From Deltaproteobacteria bacterium (lineage in GTDB: Bacteria; Desulfobacterota; Desulfarculia; Adiutricales; Adiutricaceae), in the NCBI GenBank assembly GCA_031278835.1, contig JAITJP010000423.1, positions 1 through 11,378 on the forward strand: a DNA stretch of 11,378 nt. Direction: 5' to 3'. Position 1 is the stretch's first letter, and every line of letters begins with the position of its first letter. Both the position numbers and the translations under genes were made by a program. The notes beneath the pieces were generated by a model. It was not told the DNA's origin. It did no database searches and saw only the letters and a list, made by a program, of their open reading frames with translations. Of the stretch, positions 1-7,476 are shown piece after piece.

Positions 1-1852
1 CCGAGGCGGCGTTGGCCTGGGTAACCCTATCGAGGTTGTTGACGGCCTTGGAGATTTGCTCAATACCGACCGACTGTTCCTTGGAGGCCTCGGCCACTTC
101 GCCGATTAGCTGGGCCACCTTGTTGGAATGATCGGTGACCACCCGAAAGTTTTCAGCGGTAAAGTTGACCATCTGGGAGCCGGAATTGATGTTGCGGGTG
201 GTGTTTTCAATGAGATTAGCCGTGTTTTTGGCGGCGTCGGCGCTGCGGCTGGCTAGGTTACGGACTTCCTCGGCCACCACGGCAAAACCGGCCCCGGCCT
301 CGCCGGCCCGGGCCGCCTCCACGGCGGCGTTTAGGGCCAAGAGATTGGTCTGAAAGGCGATGTCGTCTATGGATTTGATGATCTTGCCAATCTCGCTACC
401 CGAGGAGGAGATCTCGGCCATGGCCTCGATGACGTTATCCATGGAGGTCTGGGCCCTAATGACCGATTCGCTGGCCAGTTGCATGAGCTGATCGGCCTCA
501 AAGGAATTACTGGCATTACGCTTGGTCATGGAGGAAAGTTCTTCCAGGGCCGAGCTGGTTTCTTCCAAACTGGCCGAACTCTTGTAAGCCCCGTCGGCCA
601 AGGCGCTGGAATTGACGGTTAACTGATCGGCCAATAATTTGACTTGATTGGAGCGCTCGACTAAGTCTTGATCCAGCTTAAGTAAGGACTTGTTTAAGTT
701 TTGTATGAAAACGATGGCCAAAATTATGCCCATGATCAGGCCGCCCACCATGACGGCGATCATGATGATTAGGTTGCGCCTAAAGGCCTGGGCCACCAAG
801 ACCATGTCGGAACTTAAGCTGTTTAGACTCTGGCTGACCAGATCGTTAATGCGGGTGCCCTCAAACTCTCGCATGGGCCGGACCTGCTCGACTAGTTTGG
901 CGTAAGCGTGCAAATTAGTGTCAGCCTCGGTCAATTGCATAATTCTATTTAAAATCTCGGTGCCGCCGCCGCGCCGGGGCTTTATTTCGTTCCAATAAAC
1001 CGTGGAAGGCTCTAACATAAAAGGATTTATAAAATTTGGCGGTAAAGTAAACTTAGTCGTGGTGTAGGTTAAGTTACCTTCCTCCAAAAACTGGATCTTG
1101 TTACGCCCGGCCGCCGTGAATTCGGCGTTAAAGGCCTTTAATTGCTCCTCAGAGACGGCCGGATTGAGCATGAGTTTTTCAATGGCGTTTAGATTTTTAG
1201 TGACATTAGCCATGTTGGATCTGGCCAGTTCCGAAAATCTCTGCCTCTCGCCCACGGTCAAGGCCATGACGGCCAGTTTTTCGTAGAGCTGCAGGCCCCT
1301 AATGTAGGCAATGGTGTCCAGGCAGAGGATACTGACCTCGTCACCCTGGGTGGTGTGATATTCCCGGGCCTCTTCATGGATGCGCCTTAGACCCGGCTCA
1401 TAGCTTAGCCAATATTCCAAGCTATGATGGATGGACATGACCTTGGCAAAGTAACTGGTGTTGTCTTCGCTGTCTTCATAGATCTCGTTCATGAGGGTCT
1501 TGTGCTTGTCCCAGGTCTGCAGTATCTCGTTCCAGGGACCTTGCTCCCGTTCCGAGACCTGGATGGACTTAAACAAGGGCTCGATCTCGTTTTGGACCAG
1601 ACGATCGATGTCGCTTTTGAGTTCCTGCTTGGTCTTAACGTCGTTAAGTAAGATGATGTCCCGGATGGCGATGGACTCGCTTTCTATGGCCAAACTCAGC
1701 CGCAACAAATCGCTGACGTGCAAAGACGATTTAAAACCAGCGCTCATGTTGTAGTTTTGATTGACAATGGTGCGGATGGCCACCACGCTGATGGCAATGG
1801 TCACCGCCACGAGAAATAAGGTTAACAAGTAGAGTTTTACTTTTATGGACAT
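1..1852 (-). CDS. Methyl-accepting chemotaxis protein, C-terminus cut by the window edge
   Basis: This is a transmembrane chemoreceptor that should signal through CheW and CheA to the flagellar or pilus machinery. The frame is open from an ATG at 1852-1850 to the left edge, giving 617 residues without a stop. A clear GGAGGA ribosome site lies just upstream. Residues about 7-27 form an N-terminal membrane helix, 28-359 a large, probably helical periplasmic sensor region, and about 360-382 a second membrane helix. The cytoplasmic signalling domain follows, with glutamate pairs E430/E431 and E437/E438 spaced seven residues apart as in methylation sites. The conserved hairpin tip is present, including FQTNLLALNAAVEAARAGE (E512-E518 at its end) and the following GFAVVAEEVRNLA. 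No HAMP domain is recognisable: only about 46 residues separate the second membrane helix from the first methylation pair. The ligand is unknown; the sensor length would fit a long helical-bundle type, but I cannot assign a family. The protein continues beyond the window after QANAAS. Confidence 0.95.
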   Translation of the reverse strand, partial: MSIKVKLYLLTLFLVAVTIAISVVAIRTIVNQNYNMSAGFKSSLHVSDLLRLSLAIESESIAIRDIILLNDVKTKQELKSDIDRLVQNEIEPLFKSIQVSEREQGPWNEILQTWDKHKTLMNEIYEDSEDNTSYFAKVMSIHHSLEYWLSYEPGLRRIHEEAREYHTTQGDEVSILCLDTIAYIRGLQLYEKLAVMALTVGERQRFSELARSNMANVTKNLNAIEKLMLNPAVSEEQLKAFNAEFTAAGRNKIQFLEEGNLTYTTTKFTLPPNFINPFMLEPSTVYWNEIKPRRGGGTEILNRIMQLTEADTNLHAYAKLVEQVRPMREFEGTRINDLVSQSLNSLSSDMVLVAQAFRRNLIIMIAVMVGGLIMGIILAIVFIQNLNKSLLKLDQDLVERSNQVKLLADQLTVNSSALADGAYKSSASLEETSSALEELSSMTKRNASNSFEADQLMQLASESVIRAQTSMDNVIEAMAEISSSGSEIGKIIKSIDDIAFQTNLLALNAAVEAARAGEAGAGFAVVAEEVRNLASRSADAAKNTANLIENTTRNINSGSQMVNFTAENFRVVTDHSNKVAQLIGEVAEASKEQSVGIEQISKAVNNLDRVTQANAAS

Positions 1853-1889
1853 AATCTCCTCCGAAATTATCCTTTAAGCGAAACTAAAT

Positions 1890-1918
1890 CTTATACTGTA
1901 AGTCTAAAATTAAGTCGA
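1890..1918 (-). promoter_or_regulatory. Candidate sigma70-type promoter of the chemoreceptor gene
   Basis: On the minus strand TCGACT (1918-1913) serves as a -35 box, four of six to consensus. It is followed by a 17-base spacer and TATAAG (1895-1890) as a -10 box, five of six. Transcription would start near 1883, leaving a leader of about 30 bases. No convincing sigma28 flagellar promoter was seen in the same stretch. The assignment is by pattern only. Confidence 0.45.
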
Positions 1919-1985
1919 TCGAAGTTAACTATTTAGGTTTTATGAAAAAATCCGAATAACGAATAGTCGTTAGCCGATCTAATCG

Positions 1986-2028
1986 AAAAAACAAAAGAGC
2001 CTAGCCCAGCCAAGATACTGGTTTGGCT
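1986..2028 (-). terminator. Possible leftward transcription terminator upstream of the chemoreceptor
   Basis: Read on the minus strand, an AGCCAA/TTGGCT stem with a nine-base loop (2028-2008) is followed by a short GC stretch. Then comes a T-rich tail, TCTTTTGTTTTTT, ending near 1986. An alternative fold pairs AGCC at the start with the GGCT directly before the T-rich tail. It could stop leftward transcripts coming from the GH57 side before the chemoreceptor promoter. The stem is weak and the distance from the GH57 stop (about 650 bases) is long, so this is tentative. Confidence 0.3.
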
Positions 2029-2308
2029 AAGAAAACTAATTATTAACGATTTTTTTTATGAATTTATGTTTAAGGGAAAAATTTGTCTATATTTTTTTTG
2101 ACTAATTGGTTTTAAGGTTTCTCCTTTAGTCGTGGCCAAAAAACCAGGTCGCCTTGATTTTAGGTGATCATTGGGACTTAGCCAAGCCGTCCGGGTCACC
2201 AGGAGCCAAGAGCCCCTTGGCTGCCAAGGGCGCTGGGCTAGAAAAAAGAAAAAAAAAGAGCCGGGCCATAGCAAAATCAAAAATTAGAAAAAAGCCGAAA
2301 AAATCAGA

Positions 2309-2344
2309 AAAATATTCCTGGGCTCCCTTGGCCTTTTAGCGCGA
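2309..2344 (+). repeat. Extragenic motif, copy 1
   Basis: The segment begins AAAATATTCC and ends TTGGCCTTTTAGCGCGA. It resembles 7477-7515 in the other large gap, which begins with the same ten bases and ends CTGGCCTATTTTTCGCGA. Between these shared ends both copies carry GC-rich centres that differ and contain runs of G and C. Both copies lie in the same orientation. Whether it is a dispersed extragenic element or a coincidence of AT-rich sequence with CGCG islands cannot be settled from two copies. Confidence 0.3.
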
Positions 2345-2643
2345 AAAATGGCTGTGGCTAATGGGCTAAGGGAGAGCGGAAGGCCAAAGGGGTGATGGTG
2401 AGTGGATAATTAGGTTGCCTCGGGCTATTAGTTTTTCTCATCTATGGAGAAAGTATTTTACGCGGACGGAAAATAACTACATATCTTATAACAGAAATAC
2501 CCATTGTTTGCAAATAATTTTTTACGACTTAGCTCGGCTGTCCATAAAAAAACCGCGGCTTACAAAAGACCATAAATAATAGTCACTTGGCTTGAGGGGC
2601 TTACTTGGAAAGCTAAAGGCCTTGGGCCTGGGCGGCTAGGCAT

Positions 2644-2677
2644 TTCATAATGGCCCCTTCCTAGAGGCCATTATGAA
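2644..2677. repeat. Perfect 12-base inverted repeat just after the GH57 stop codon
   Basis: TTCATAATGGCC (2644-2655) and GGCCATTATGAA (2666-2677) are perfect reverse complements around a ten-base loop. The structure begins two bases beyond the TAA stop (2682-2680) of the GH57 gene. It could stabilise the transcript's 3' end or help termination. There is no T-run next to it on the minus strand; a smaller AGGCC/GGCCT stem at 2617-2629, followed by a modest T-rich stretch, lies further on. Confidence 0.6.
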
Positions 2678-2679
2678 TT

Positions 2680-5184
2680 TTAGAGTGAGGGCCAGTCGAA
2701 ATTAAGGGCCCCGCCCAGTTCTTTAAAAGTCTCGCGGCCCTCTTGTTCCAGGCTGGCCAAAAAGGCCCCGTCCATGGCTAGGCCATACCAGAGGTTTTGC
2801 AGATGCCAGATATCCAGTTTGAGGTGATTTTGTTTTAGGAAGAACATAAAATCCAGGGCTTCTTTGAGGACGGTGGGCCGGGAGTTGGGAGTTTTGGCCA
2901 GTTCCAGGAGTTTGGCCAGGTAGTCTTTGGATACTTGAGTCAGGACGGTTTGGTTTTGTAGGGAGCCGACCGTGCTTTTTTCCTTAACCAAGTCGGCCAG
3001 CTTAGTTAGGTTAATTTTTTCACCCCGCTTCATTTTTTCAATAAAGGATTCCACCTTGGCCTCGGAGACCACCCGGAAAACGAAACTGGAAAGCCAGTCC
3101 AGGCGACTATGGGAGGAGCCGTATTTGACCAGCAGATCGCCGCACAGGTTAAAGGACTTTTCCGTGTAGGCCTTAAGGTCTAGGAAAAAATCACTGACCA
3201 GATCGCTTAGGATGGATTTTCTAACCGAGGAGTAGAGATCGTCTAGAGTGTAGGAAGAATAGGGCTGATCCGGGTCAAGGTAGTCGTAAAGGAGCTGGGT
3301 CGGGTCAGCCAGGAGCTGGGGGTTTTCCCGAACCCGGGAGAGGATCTTGTAGGCCGGAAAATCGAGGTTGGGGTTTTGGTTAAGTGGGGGGGTAAAAATT
3401 TTAATCTCCAGCTTCTCGCCGCCAATGGGGCAGGAGGCCAGGGCCAGGCGCTGGGAAGAACCCACCCGGCGGTCGGCTATGGTGACTCGGCCCAGCAGCA
3501 AGCGGGAATTATCCAAGTCCAGATCGGCCACCTGGCTTTGACTGGAAGGGGGGCCTTCGGAAAAGGACTGGTATTTAAACTTACTTAGGGCCTCGGGCAC
3601 CTTCATGACCCGGGCGGCCGCCCAGTGGGCGGCCAGGCGGGAGTCCGAGAGGTGGTAGGGCACCACCAGTTGGTTCCAGATATCCTCGCCGCTGGGGTAG
3701 GAGGGGTCGTTGGGCTTGGCTTGGCGCAAGAAGGCCACCAGGCCTTGGGCCAAGTCTTGATGGCTATGGGCTTTGACTAGGCTGATGGCCCTATGGGCGT
3801 AACGGAGGTTTTGGACCGGTTCCAGGCCGGTGATGTCGTCAAAAAACCAGCCGCAACTGGTAAACATGTATTGGCCCATGAGCTGGGCTTCCAGTTGTTC
3901 CCAAACCAGGCGCTCCTCGGCCTTGGAGAGGCTTTTTTTGGCGTTTTTGGCCAATAATTTTTCTTTTTCCCCGGGGTCAAAATTATTGGCTAGGACCCAG
4001 AGGTAATCGTCCCGGGCCGCCCAGGGCTCTTTGAGCAGATCGGCTAGGCTTTTTTCAAAAATCAGGGCCAGGTGATCGCGCAGCCAGTTTAGGCCGTCTC
4101 TTAGGGGCACCCGCCACTTTTGGTTCCAACCCGGCTCGCCGCCGGTGTGGCAGCCGCAATCGGAGCGCCAGCGCTCGATACCGTGGGGGCAGCTCCAGGA
4201 AGAATTTTCTATGAGGCGGGCTTCAAATCTAGGCGGAAATTTGGCCAAAAATTCCCCGTAATTGGTGACCACGATGGAGTCGCCGCTTTTGGGCCTAACC
4301 CGTTCCAGTTGATCGATTAGCCAGGCCAGGGCCATCTCGCCAAACTGGAAGTGGTGACCGTAGGATTCCCCGTCGGTAGCTAGGTTAACCAGGCGGGGCC
4401 AGCCGGCCGGATCGGCTTGACCAAAGGCCCCCTCGACTCGGCTTAGAAAGGCTTGGCCGTCTCGAAGCAGGCTTTCAAAGGCCACGGCCCGGGAGACCGG
4501 CCCGTCATAGACAAAGGCGTTTAGGTAGTCATGGGGACCCAGGCCCCAGTAGACCCGGTAAGGTTCCCGGGGGTCAACCGGAGAGGTCAGTTTTTGCCAA
4601 GGGGCTTGGCGGTTTTCGCTAATGGGCCTTATGGCGTCGATTTGCCCTTGGGCCAGGATGGTAAACTTAATCCCGGCCTGGGACAAAAGGGACAAACTCT
4701 CAACGTCGGCGGCCGTCTCGGCCAGCCACATGCCCTCGGGCAGGCGATCGAAAGTTTTTTTAAAAAAATCCCGGCCCCAAATGATCTGGGTCAGCTTGTC
4801 GCGGCGATTGGCCAGGGGCATGATCAGGTGATTAAAAACTTGGGCTAGGGCCGGGCCGTGGCCATTGTGCTCAATGGCCCCAACCTGGTCGGCCTTAACG
4901 ATTAGGGCGGCCGTTTCCGGGTCATGATCCAGCAAATAGGACATCAAGGTCGGGCCCAGGTTAAAACTGATATGCTGGTAGTTATTGAGTATCCGAGAAA
5001 CCAGGCCGCTGGGGCCGTTGATGCGGGCCCGGGCGTTGGTGGCGTAGCATTCCCGGGTAATACGCTCATTCCAGTCATGAAAGGGGTTGGCCGAGGGTTG
5101 TTCGGGCACGGCGCCGGTGACGGGATTTTCTCGGGGCGGCTGGTAGAAATGACCATGGATGACCAGGTAACGTGAACCGGGCAA
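2680..5184 (-). CDS. Glycoside hydrolase family 57 protein with DUF3536 C-terminal region
   Basis: An 834-residue protein predicted to hydrolyse or rearrange alpha-1,4-glucan (glycogen or maltodextrin) in the cytoplasm; no signal peptide is visible. It opens with the family hallmark VIHGHFYQPPREN (residues 8-20). By alignment to known GH57 enzymes, E156 in GMWLAE matches the catalytic nucleophile and D271 in ATDGESYGHH the acid/base, so the barrel looks catalytically intact. A Cys/His cluster follows (C332, C343, C345, H346) in a segment that, from memory, is typical of DUF3536-type proteins. The C-terminal part, from about residue 530, is the poorly characterised DUF3536 portion. The start is a TTG at 5184-5182. 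It leaves the usual short N-terminus before RYLVIHGHFYQ, and an AGGG lies nine bases upstream. It sits downstream of glgA in the same direction, across a terminator-like hairpin, which supports a role in glucan storage. Exact activity (amylase, branching or transferase) cannot be told from sequence. Confidence 0.9.
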   Translation of the reverse strand: MPGSRYLVIHGHFYQPPRENPVTGAVPEQPSANPFHDWNERITRECYATNARARINGPSGLVSRILNNYQHISFNLGPTLMSYLLDHDPETAALIVKADQVGAIEHNGHGPALAQVFNHLIMPLANRRDKLTQIIWGRDFFKKTFDRLPEGMWLAETAADVESLSLLSQAGIKFTILAQGQIDAIRPISENRQAPWQKLTSPVDPREPYRVYWGLGPHDYLNAFVYDGPVSRAVAFESLLRDGQAFLSRVEGAFGQADPAGWPRLVNLATDGESYGHHFQFGEMALAWLIDQLERVRPKSGDSIVVTNYGEFLAKFPPRFEARLIENSSWSCPHGIERWRSDCGCHTGGEPGWNQKWRVPLRDGLNWLRDHLALIFEKSLADLLKEPWAARDDYLWVLANNFDPGEKEKLLAKNAKKSLSKAEERLVWEQLEAQLMGQYMFTSCGWFFDDITGLEPVQNLRYAHRAISLVKAHSHQDLAQGLVAFLRQAKPNDPSYPSGEDIWNQLVVPYHLSDSRLAAHWAAARVMKVPEALSKFKYQSFSEGPPSSQSQVADLDLDNSRLLLGRVTIADRRVGSSQRLALASCPIGGEKLEIKIFTPPLNQNPNLDFPAYKILSRVRENPQLLADPTQLLYDYLDPDQPYSSYTLDDLYSSVRKSILSDLVSDFFLDLKAYTEKSFNLCGDLLVKYGSSHSRLDWLSSFVFRVVSEAKVESFIEKMKRGEKINLTKLADLVKEKSTVGSLQNQTVLTQVSKDYLAKLLELAKTPNSRPTVLKEALDFMFFLKQNHLKLDIWHLQNLWYGLAMDGAFLASLEQEGRETFKELGGALNFDWPSL

Positions 5185-5202
5185 GGCTTTTTTCCCTTTC
5201 TT

Positions 5203-5260
5203 AAAAAACCCTCAGGCCAGGGGGCCAGGCCATCGGCCCGGCCCCCCTGGGTGGGTTTTA
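5203..5260 (-). terminator. Strong Rho-independent terminator-like hairpin between glgA and the GH57 gene
   Basis: On the minus strand an AAAACCC arm leads into a roughly 15-pair GC-rich stem with a GAT loop, one G-U pair and one bulged G. The matching GGGTTTTTT then closes the structure and supplies the T-run. The stem begins seven bases after the glgA stop codon, and the T-run ends 18 bases before the TTG start of the GH57 gene. It is therefore either a partial terminator limiting GH57 expression relative to glgA, or a true end with a separate GH57 promoter inside glgA. Confidence 0.8.
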
Positions 5261-5266
5261 TTTTTA

Positions 5267-6739
5267 TTAGGCCCCGGCCCCGGTCGGGGCTGGGGGCTGG
5301 GCCAAGAGCTTTCGGAAAATCTTTAGATATTCTTTGGCCGAATTGGACCAGCTGTGGTCCTCGGCCATGTTGGCCAGGGCCATGGTCTTAAAGTCAGGGC
5401 TGCGGTAGAGTTCCGTGGCCCGGCGTACCGCTCTGGTTAGGGCCGGGGGCTGGAACTGGCTAAACTTAAAGCCATTATCCCAAAGGCCCTCCGGGTTGGC
5501 CCCGGCAAAGTCTCGGACCGTGTCGTTTAGGCCGCCGACGGCCCTGACGATGGGAATGGTGCCGTAGCGCAGGCTGTAGAGCTGAATTAGGCCGCAGGGC
5601 TCATAGATGGACGGGACCAAGGTAAAGTCGCTGCCGGCGATGATTTGGTGGGCTAGTTTATTGTCATAGGCCAAAATCAGCCGCATGTTGTCCGGGTGGG
5701 CGGCCATGAGGGCCCGGAGCTGCTCTTCGAACCAAGGCTCCCCGGTACCCAGGATAATCAGATCTAGGCCCAGTTTAAAGAGTTCGGCTCCGGCCTCGAT
5801 AACTAGGGAGATGCCTTTTTGGGCGGTTAAGCGCGAGACCATGGAAAAAAGCGGCCGATGGGAGGGCGGCAGTTTTAACTGCTCTTTGACCGAGATCTTG
5901 CACTGGGCTTTTCCGGCAAAATCGTCTCTGGAGTAATTGTGGGAAATAAAAAGATCGGTTTCCGGGTTCCAGCTAAGGTAATCCACGCCATTGACGATGC
6001 CCGAGAGTTTATTGGAATGGAGTCTTAAAACCCCGTCCAGGCCGTTTCCAAACTCAGGGCTTTGGATCTCCCGGGCGTAGGTGGGCGAGACGGTTACCAC
6101 GGCTTGGGAATAAACGATGCCGGCCTTCAAGTAACTTAATTGCCCGTAGTATTCCATGCCCTCCAGGGCGTAGTAACTTTCCGGCAAACCGATTAGCTCG
6201 GCCGTTTCGGCCGGGGCCAAGCCCAAAAAGCCCTGATTGTGGATGATAAAAAGCCCGGCCGGGGCCTTGGGGCCAAACTGGTTAAGTAAAGGCATCAAAA
6301 GGCCGGTTTGCCAATCGTTGGCCACGACCAGGTCAAAAGTCTCGGGGATTTGTTTCAAGGTCTCGATGATGGCTTTGGAAAAAAAAGCGAAGCGGGCCGG
6401 GTTGTCCGGGTAAGCCTCACCGGCCGGGCCGTAGAGACCCTCTCGATCAAAAAAAGGATCGTATTTTATCAATAAAACCCTTTGGTTTTCCCGGGCCTGG
6501 CCTTCCAAAATGGAAAAGGGCAGATCCAGGCTACCAAAGGGCACTTTGAGCCCGTCGTAGAGCTTTTTGAAGGAAAAATTGGCCAAGGTCTGGCGGTAAG
6601 CCGGCATGATGACCGTGGTGGGGTAACCCAGGGCGGTGATGGCCTGGGGTAAGCTGCCGGCCACTTCGGCTAAGCCGCCGGTCTGGGCCAAGGGGGCCAC
6701 CTCGGATGAGGCGAAAAGGACCTTAAATTTATCCAACAT
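5267..6739 (-). CDS. glgA: Glycogen synthase (GT5 family), with atypical donor-site residues
   Basis: A 490-residue GT-B glycosyltransferase that extends alpha-1,4-glucan chains from a nucleotide-glucose donor, usually ADP-glucose in bacteria; cytoplasmic. The fold is collinear with E. coli GlgA: an N-terminal FASSEVAPLAQTGGLAEV, then FIIHNQGFLG (164-173), VSPTYAREI (217-225), and the C-terminal SRLTAQKG (302-309). R303 and K308 match catalytic R300/K305. E380 in EPCGLIQLYSLRYGT matches E377, and VGGLNDTVRD follows. Two normally conserved residues differ: the KTGGL lysine (E. coli K15) is Q19, and the histidine of the HDW motif (E. coli H161) is N141. Length is normal (about 480). The last ten residues are a Pro/Ala/Gly-rich tail. 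The ATG start has GGAG about eight bases upstream and a good candidate promoter. The conserved C-terminal motifs make a pseudoenzyme less likely than altered donor handling. Confidence 0.93.
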   Translation of the reverse strand: MLDKFKVLFASSEVAPLAQTGGLAEVAGSLPQAITALGYPTTVIMPAYRQTLANFSFKKLYDGLKVPFGSLDLPFSILEGQARENQRVLLIKYDPFFDREGLYGPAGEAYPDNPARFAFFSKAIIETLKQIPETFDLVVANDWQTGLLMPLLNQFGPKAPAGLFIIHNQGFLGLAPAETAELIGLPESYYALEGMEYYGQLSYLKAGIVYSQAVVTVSPTYAREIQSPEFGNGLDGVLRLHSNKLSGIVNGVDYLSWNPETDLFISHNYSRDDFAGKAQCKISVKEQLKLPPSHRPLFSMVSRLTAQKGISLVIEAGAELFKLGLDLIILGTGEPWFEEQLRALMAAHPDNMRLILAYDNKLAHQIIAGSDFTLVPSIYEPCGLIQLYSLRYGTIPIVRAVGGLNDTVRDFAGANPEGLWDNGFKFSQFQPPALTRAVRRATELYRSPDFKTMALANMAEDHSWSNSAKEYLKIFRKLLAQPPAPTGAGA

Positions 6740-6767
6740 AGGGGCTCCGAAATAGCTAAAAGGGGAC

Positions 6768-6797
6768 TTTAGACAAAAAGTCTTCCATAAATGTCAA
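6768..6797 (-). promoter_or_regulatory. Candidate sigma70 promoter of glgA
   Basis: On the minus strand a perfect TTGACA (6797-6792) is followed by an 18-base spacer and TCTAAA (6773-6768), four of six to the -10 consensus. The start would be near 6761, about 22 bases before the glgA ATG, which leaves room for the GGAG ribosome site. A short inverted repeat (GACTT 6765-6769, AAGTC 6778-6782) overlaps the -10 box and could be an operator or an early hairpin. Confidence 0.55.
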
Positions 6798-7054
6798 CCA
6801 GAGATGACCTTTTGTGATGTTTTACGAATTAAATCTAAAAAAAACTTGAAGGTTAAAGTGTTATAGCTTTATGACCAAATTTTAAGACAATTTACCTGAC
6901 TTTTTTTAAACTATTTTCTTATTTGGCCAAAAATATCTCGCGGTCAAAGGGGCCTACCAGGTCGGTCCAAAGGGCCCTGGAGCCCTAAGATTAACTGATT
7001 CTAAAAAAAAATAACTCAAAAATCAAACTATTTATCGCGTTTTTTAAGCAAATA

Positions 7055-7181
7055 GCCCCGGCCCAGCTCCCCTGCTAGGCCCCCAAGCCGGCCTAGGGGG
7101 TGGGCTTAGGACTGCTTATTGCTCGGCCCGGCCCATTAGTCAAAGAACTTTCCCCCAAGGCTCTGGCCGGGGGCCTCTTTT
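7055..7181 (+). ncRNA. Possible structured small RNA ending in a terminator-like hairpin
   Basis: The block contains a CTAGGCC/GGCCTAG stem (7075-7081 with 7090-7096), extended outward by CCCC/GGGG and by AGCCC/GGGCT. It ends with a CCCCC/GGGGG hairpin (7152-7156 with 7169-7173) enclosing a GGC/GCC stem, followed by CCTCTTTT. Two copies of a CCCGGCCCA motif (near 7057-7065 and 7127-7135) lie inside. The layout would suit a short non-coding transcript, but I found no convincing promoter and it matches no RNA family I can recognise by eye. Confidence 0.2.
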
Positions 7182-7411
7182 GAAGTTACCCTTGAATATT
7201 TGGGCCGATTTGAGGTAACATGGTTAGGGATTAGATCTGGTCCATTTTTCGGACATTTCGCTCTTATCGTTTCTCTCGTGGTCTTTTAAAACCACTCCCG
7301 TGGCCATTTGCCGCCCCTCTAAAATCTCAAAGTTTTTATTCGCCTTGAAAAAATAACTAGAATCTAATTTTTAAGCCTTTTTTGTCATCTTAAAATAAAA
7401 TTTTCGCTTAA

Positions 7412-7441
7412 TTTACTAGGGCCATGGGCCTTAATTATAAT
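7412..7441 (+). promoter_or_regulatory. Candidate sigma70 promoter of glnS
   Basis: A perfect TATAAT at 7436-7441 is preceded, across an 18-base spacer, by TTTACT at 7412-7417, four of six to the -35 consensus. Transcription would start near 7448-7449, giving glnS an unusually long leader of about 240 bases. Confidence 0.55.
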
Positions 7442-7476
7442 ATCTAGTCTTGGTTTAACTTAGGCCAAAAAAAACC

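Larger units (their letters stand above)
1853..2679. other. 827-base AT-rich intergenic region without a convincing gene
   Basis: This gap lies between the start of the chemoreceptor and the stop of the GH57 gene, both on the minus strand. It holds long A and T runs (for example at 2049-2057 and 2090-2098), several short hairpins and GC-rich islands such as the CCCTTGG/CCAAGGG stem near 2214-2230. A further small hairpin at 2454-2475 has a CGGA loop. The short open frames here translate A/T tracts into Phe or Lys runs and have no ribosome site, so I do not call them. No tRNA, SRP RNA, tmRNA or RNase P signature was found. Confidence 0.6.

Noticed and set aside
1..1852. Chemoreceptor as a broken pseudogene
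   Set aside because: The frame has no stop and all signalling motifs to the window edge; it is only truncated by the window.
2056..2280. Open frame on the minus strand, 74 codons
   Set aside because: It reads a T-tract as a run of phenylalanine, has no ribosome site and resembles no protein; probably chance in AT-rich DNA.
2154..2339. Lysine-rich 61-codon open frame on the plus strand
   Set aside because: The lysines come from A-tracts, there is no ribosome site, and the frame crosses GC hairpins; not convincing as a gene.
2341..2460. Possible SRP RNA, tmRNA or RNase P RNA in the left gap
   Set aside because: A GGAAGG-like stretch drew attention, but none of the conserved cores of these RNAs is present.
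4531..4848. 105-codon plus-strand frame opposite the GH57 gene
   Set aside because: It is antisense to a clear, motif-rich enzyme and owes its length to that gene's codon use.
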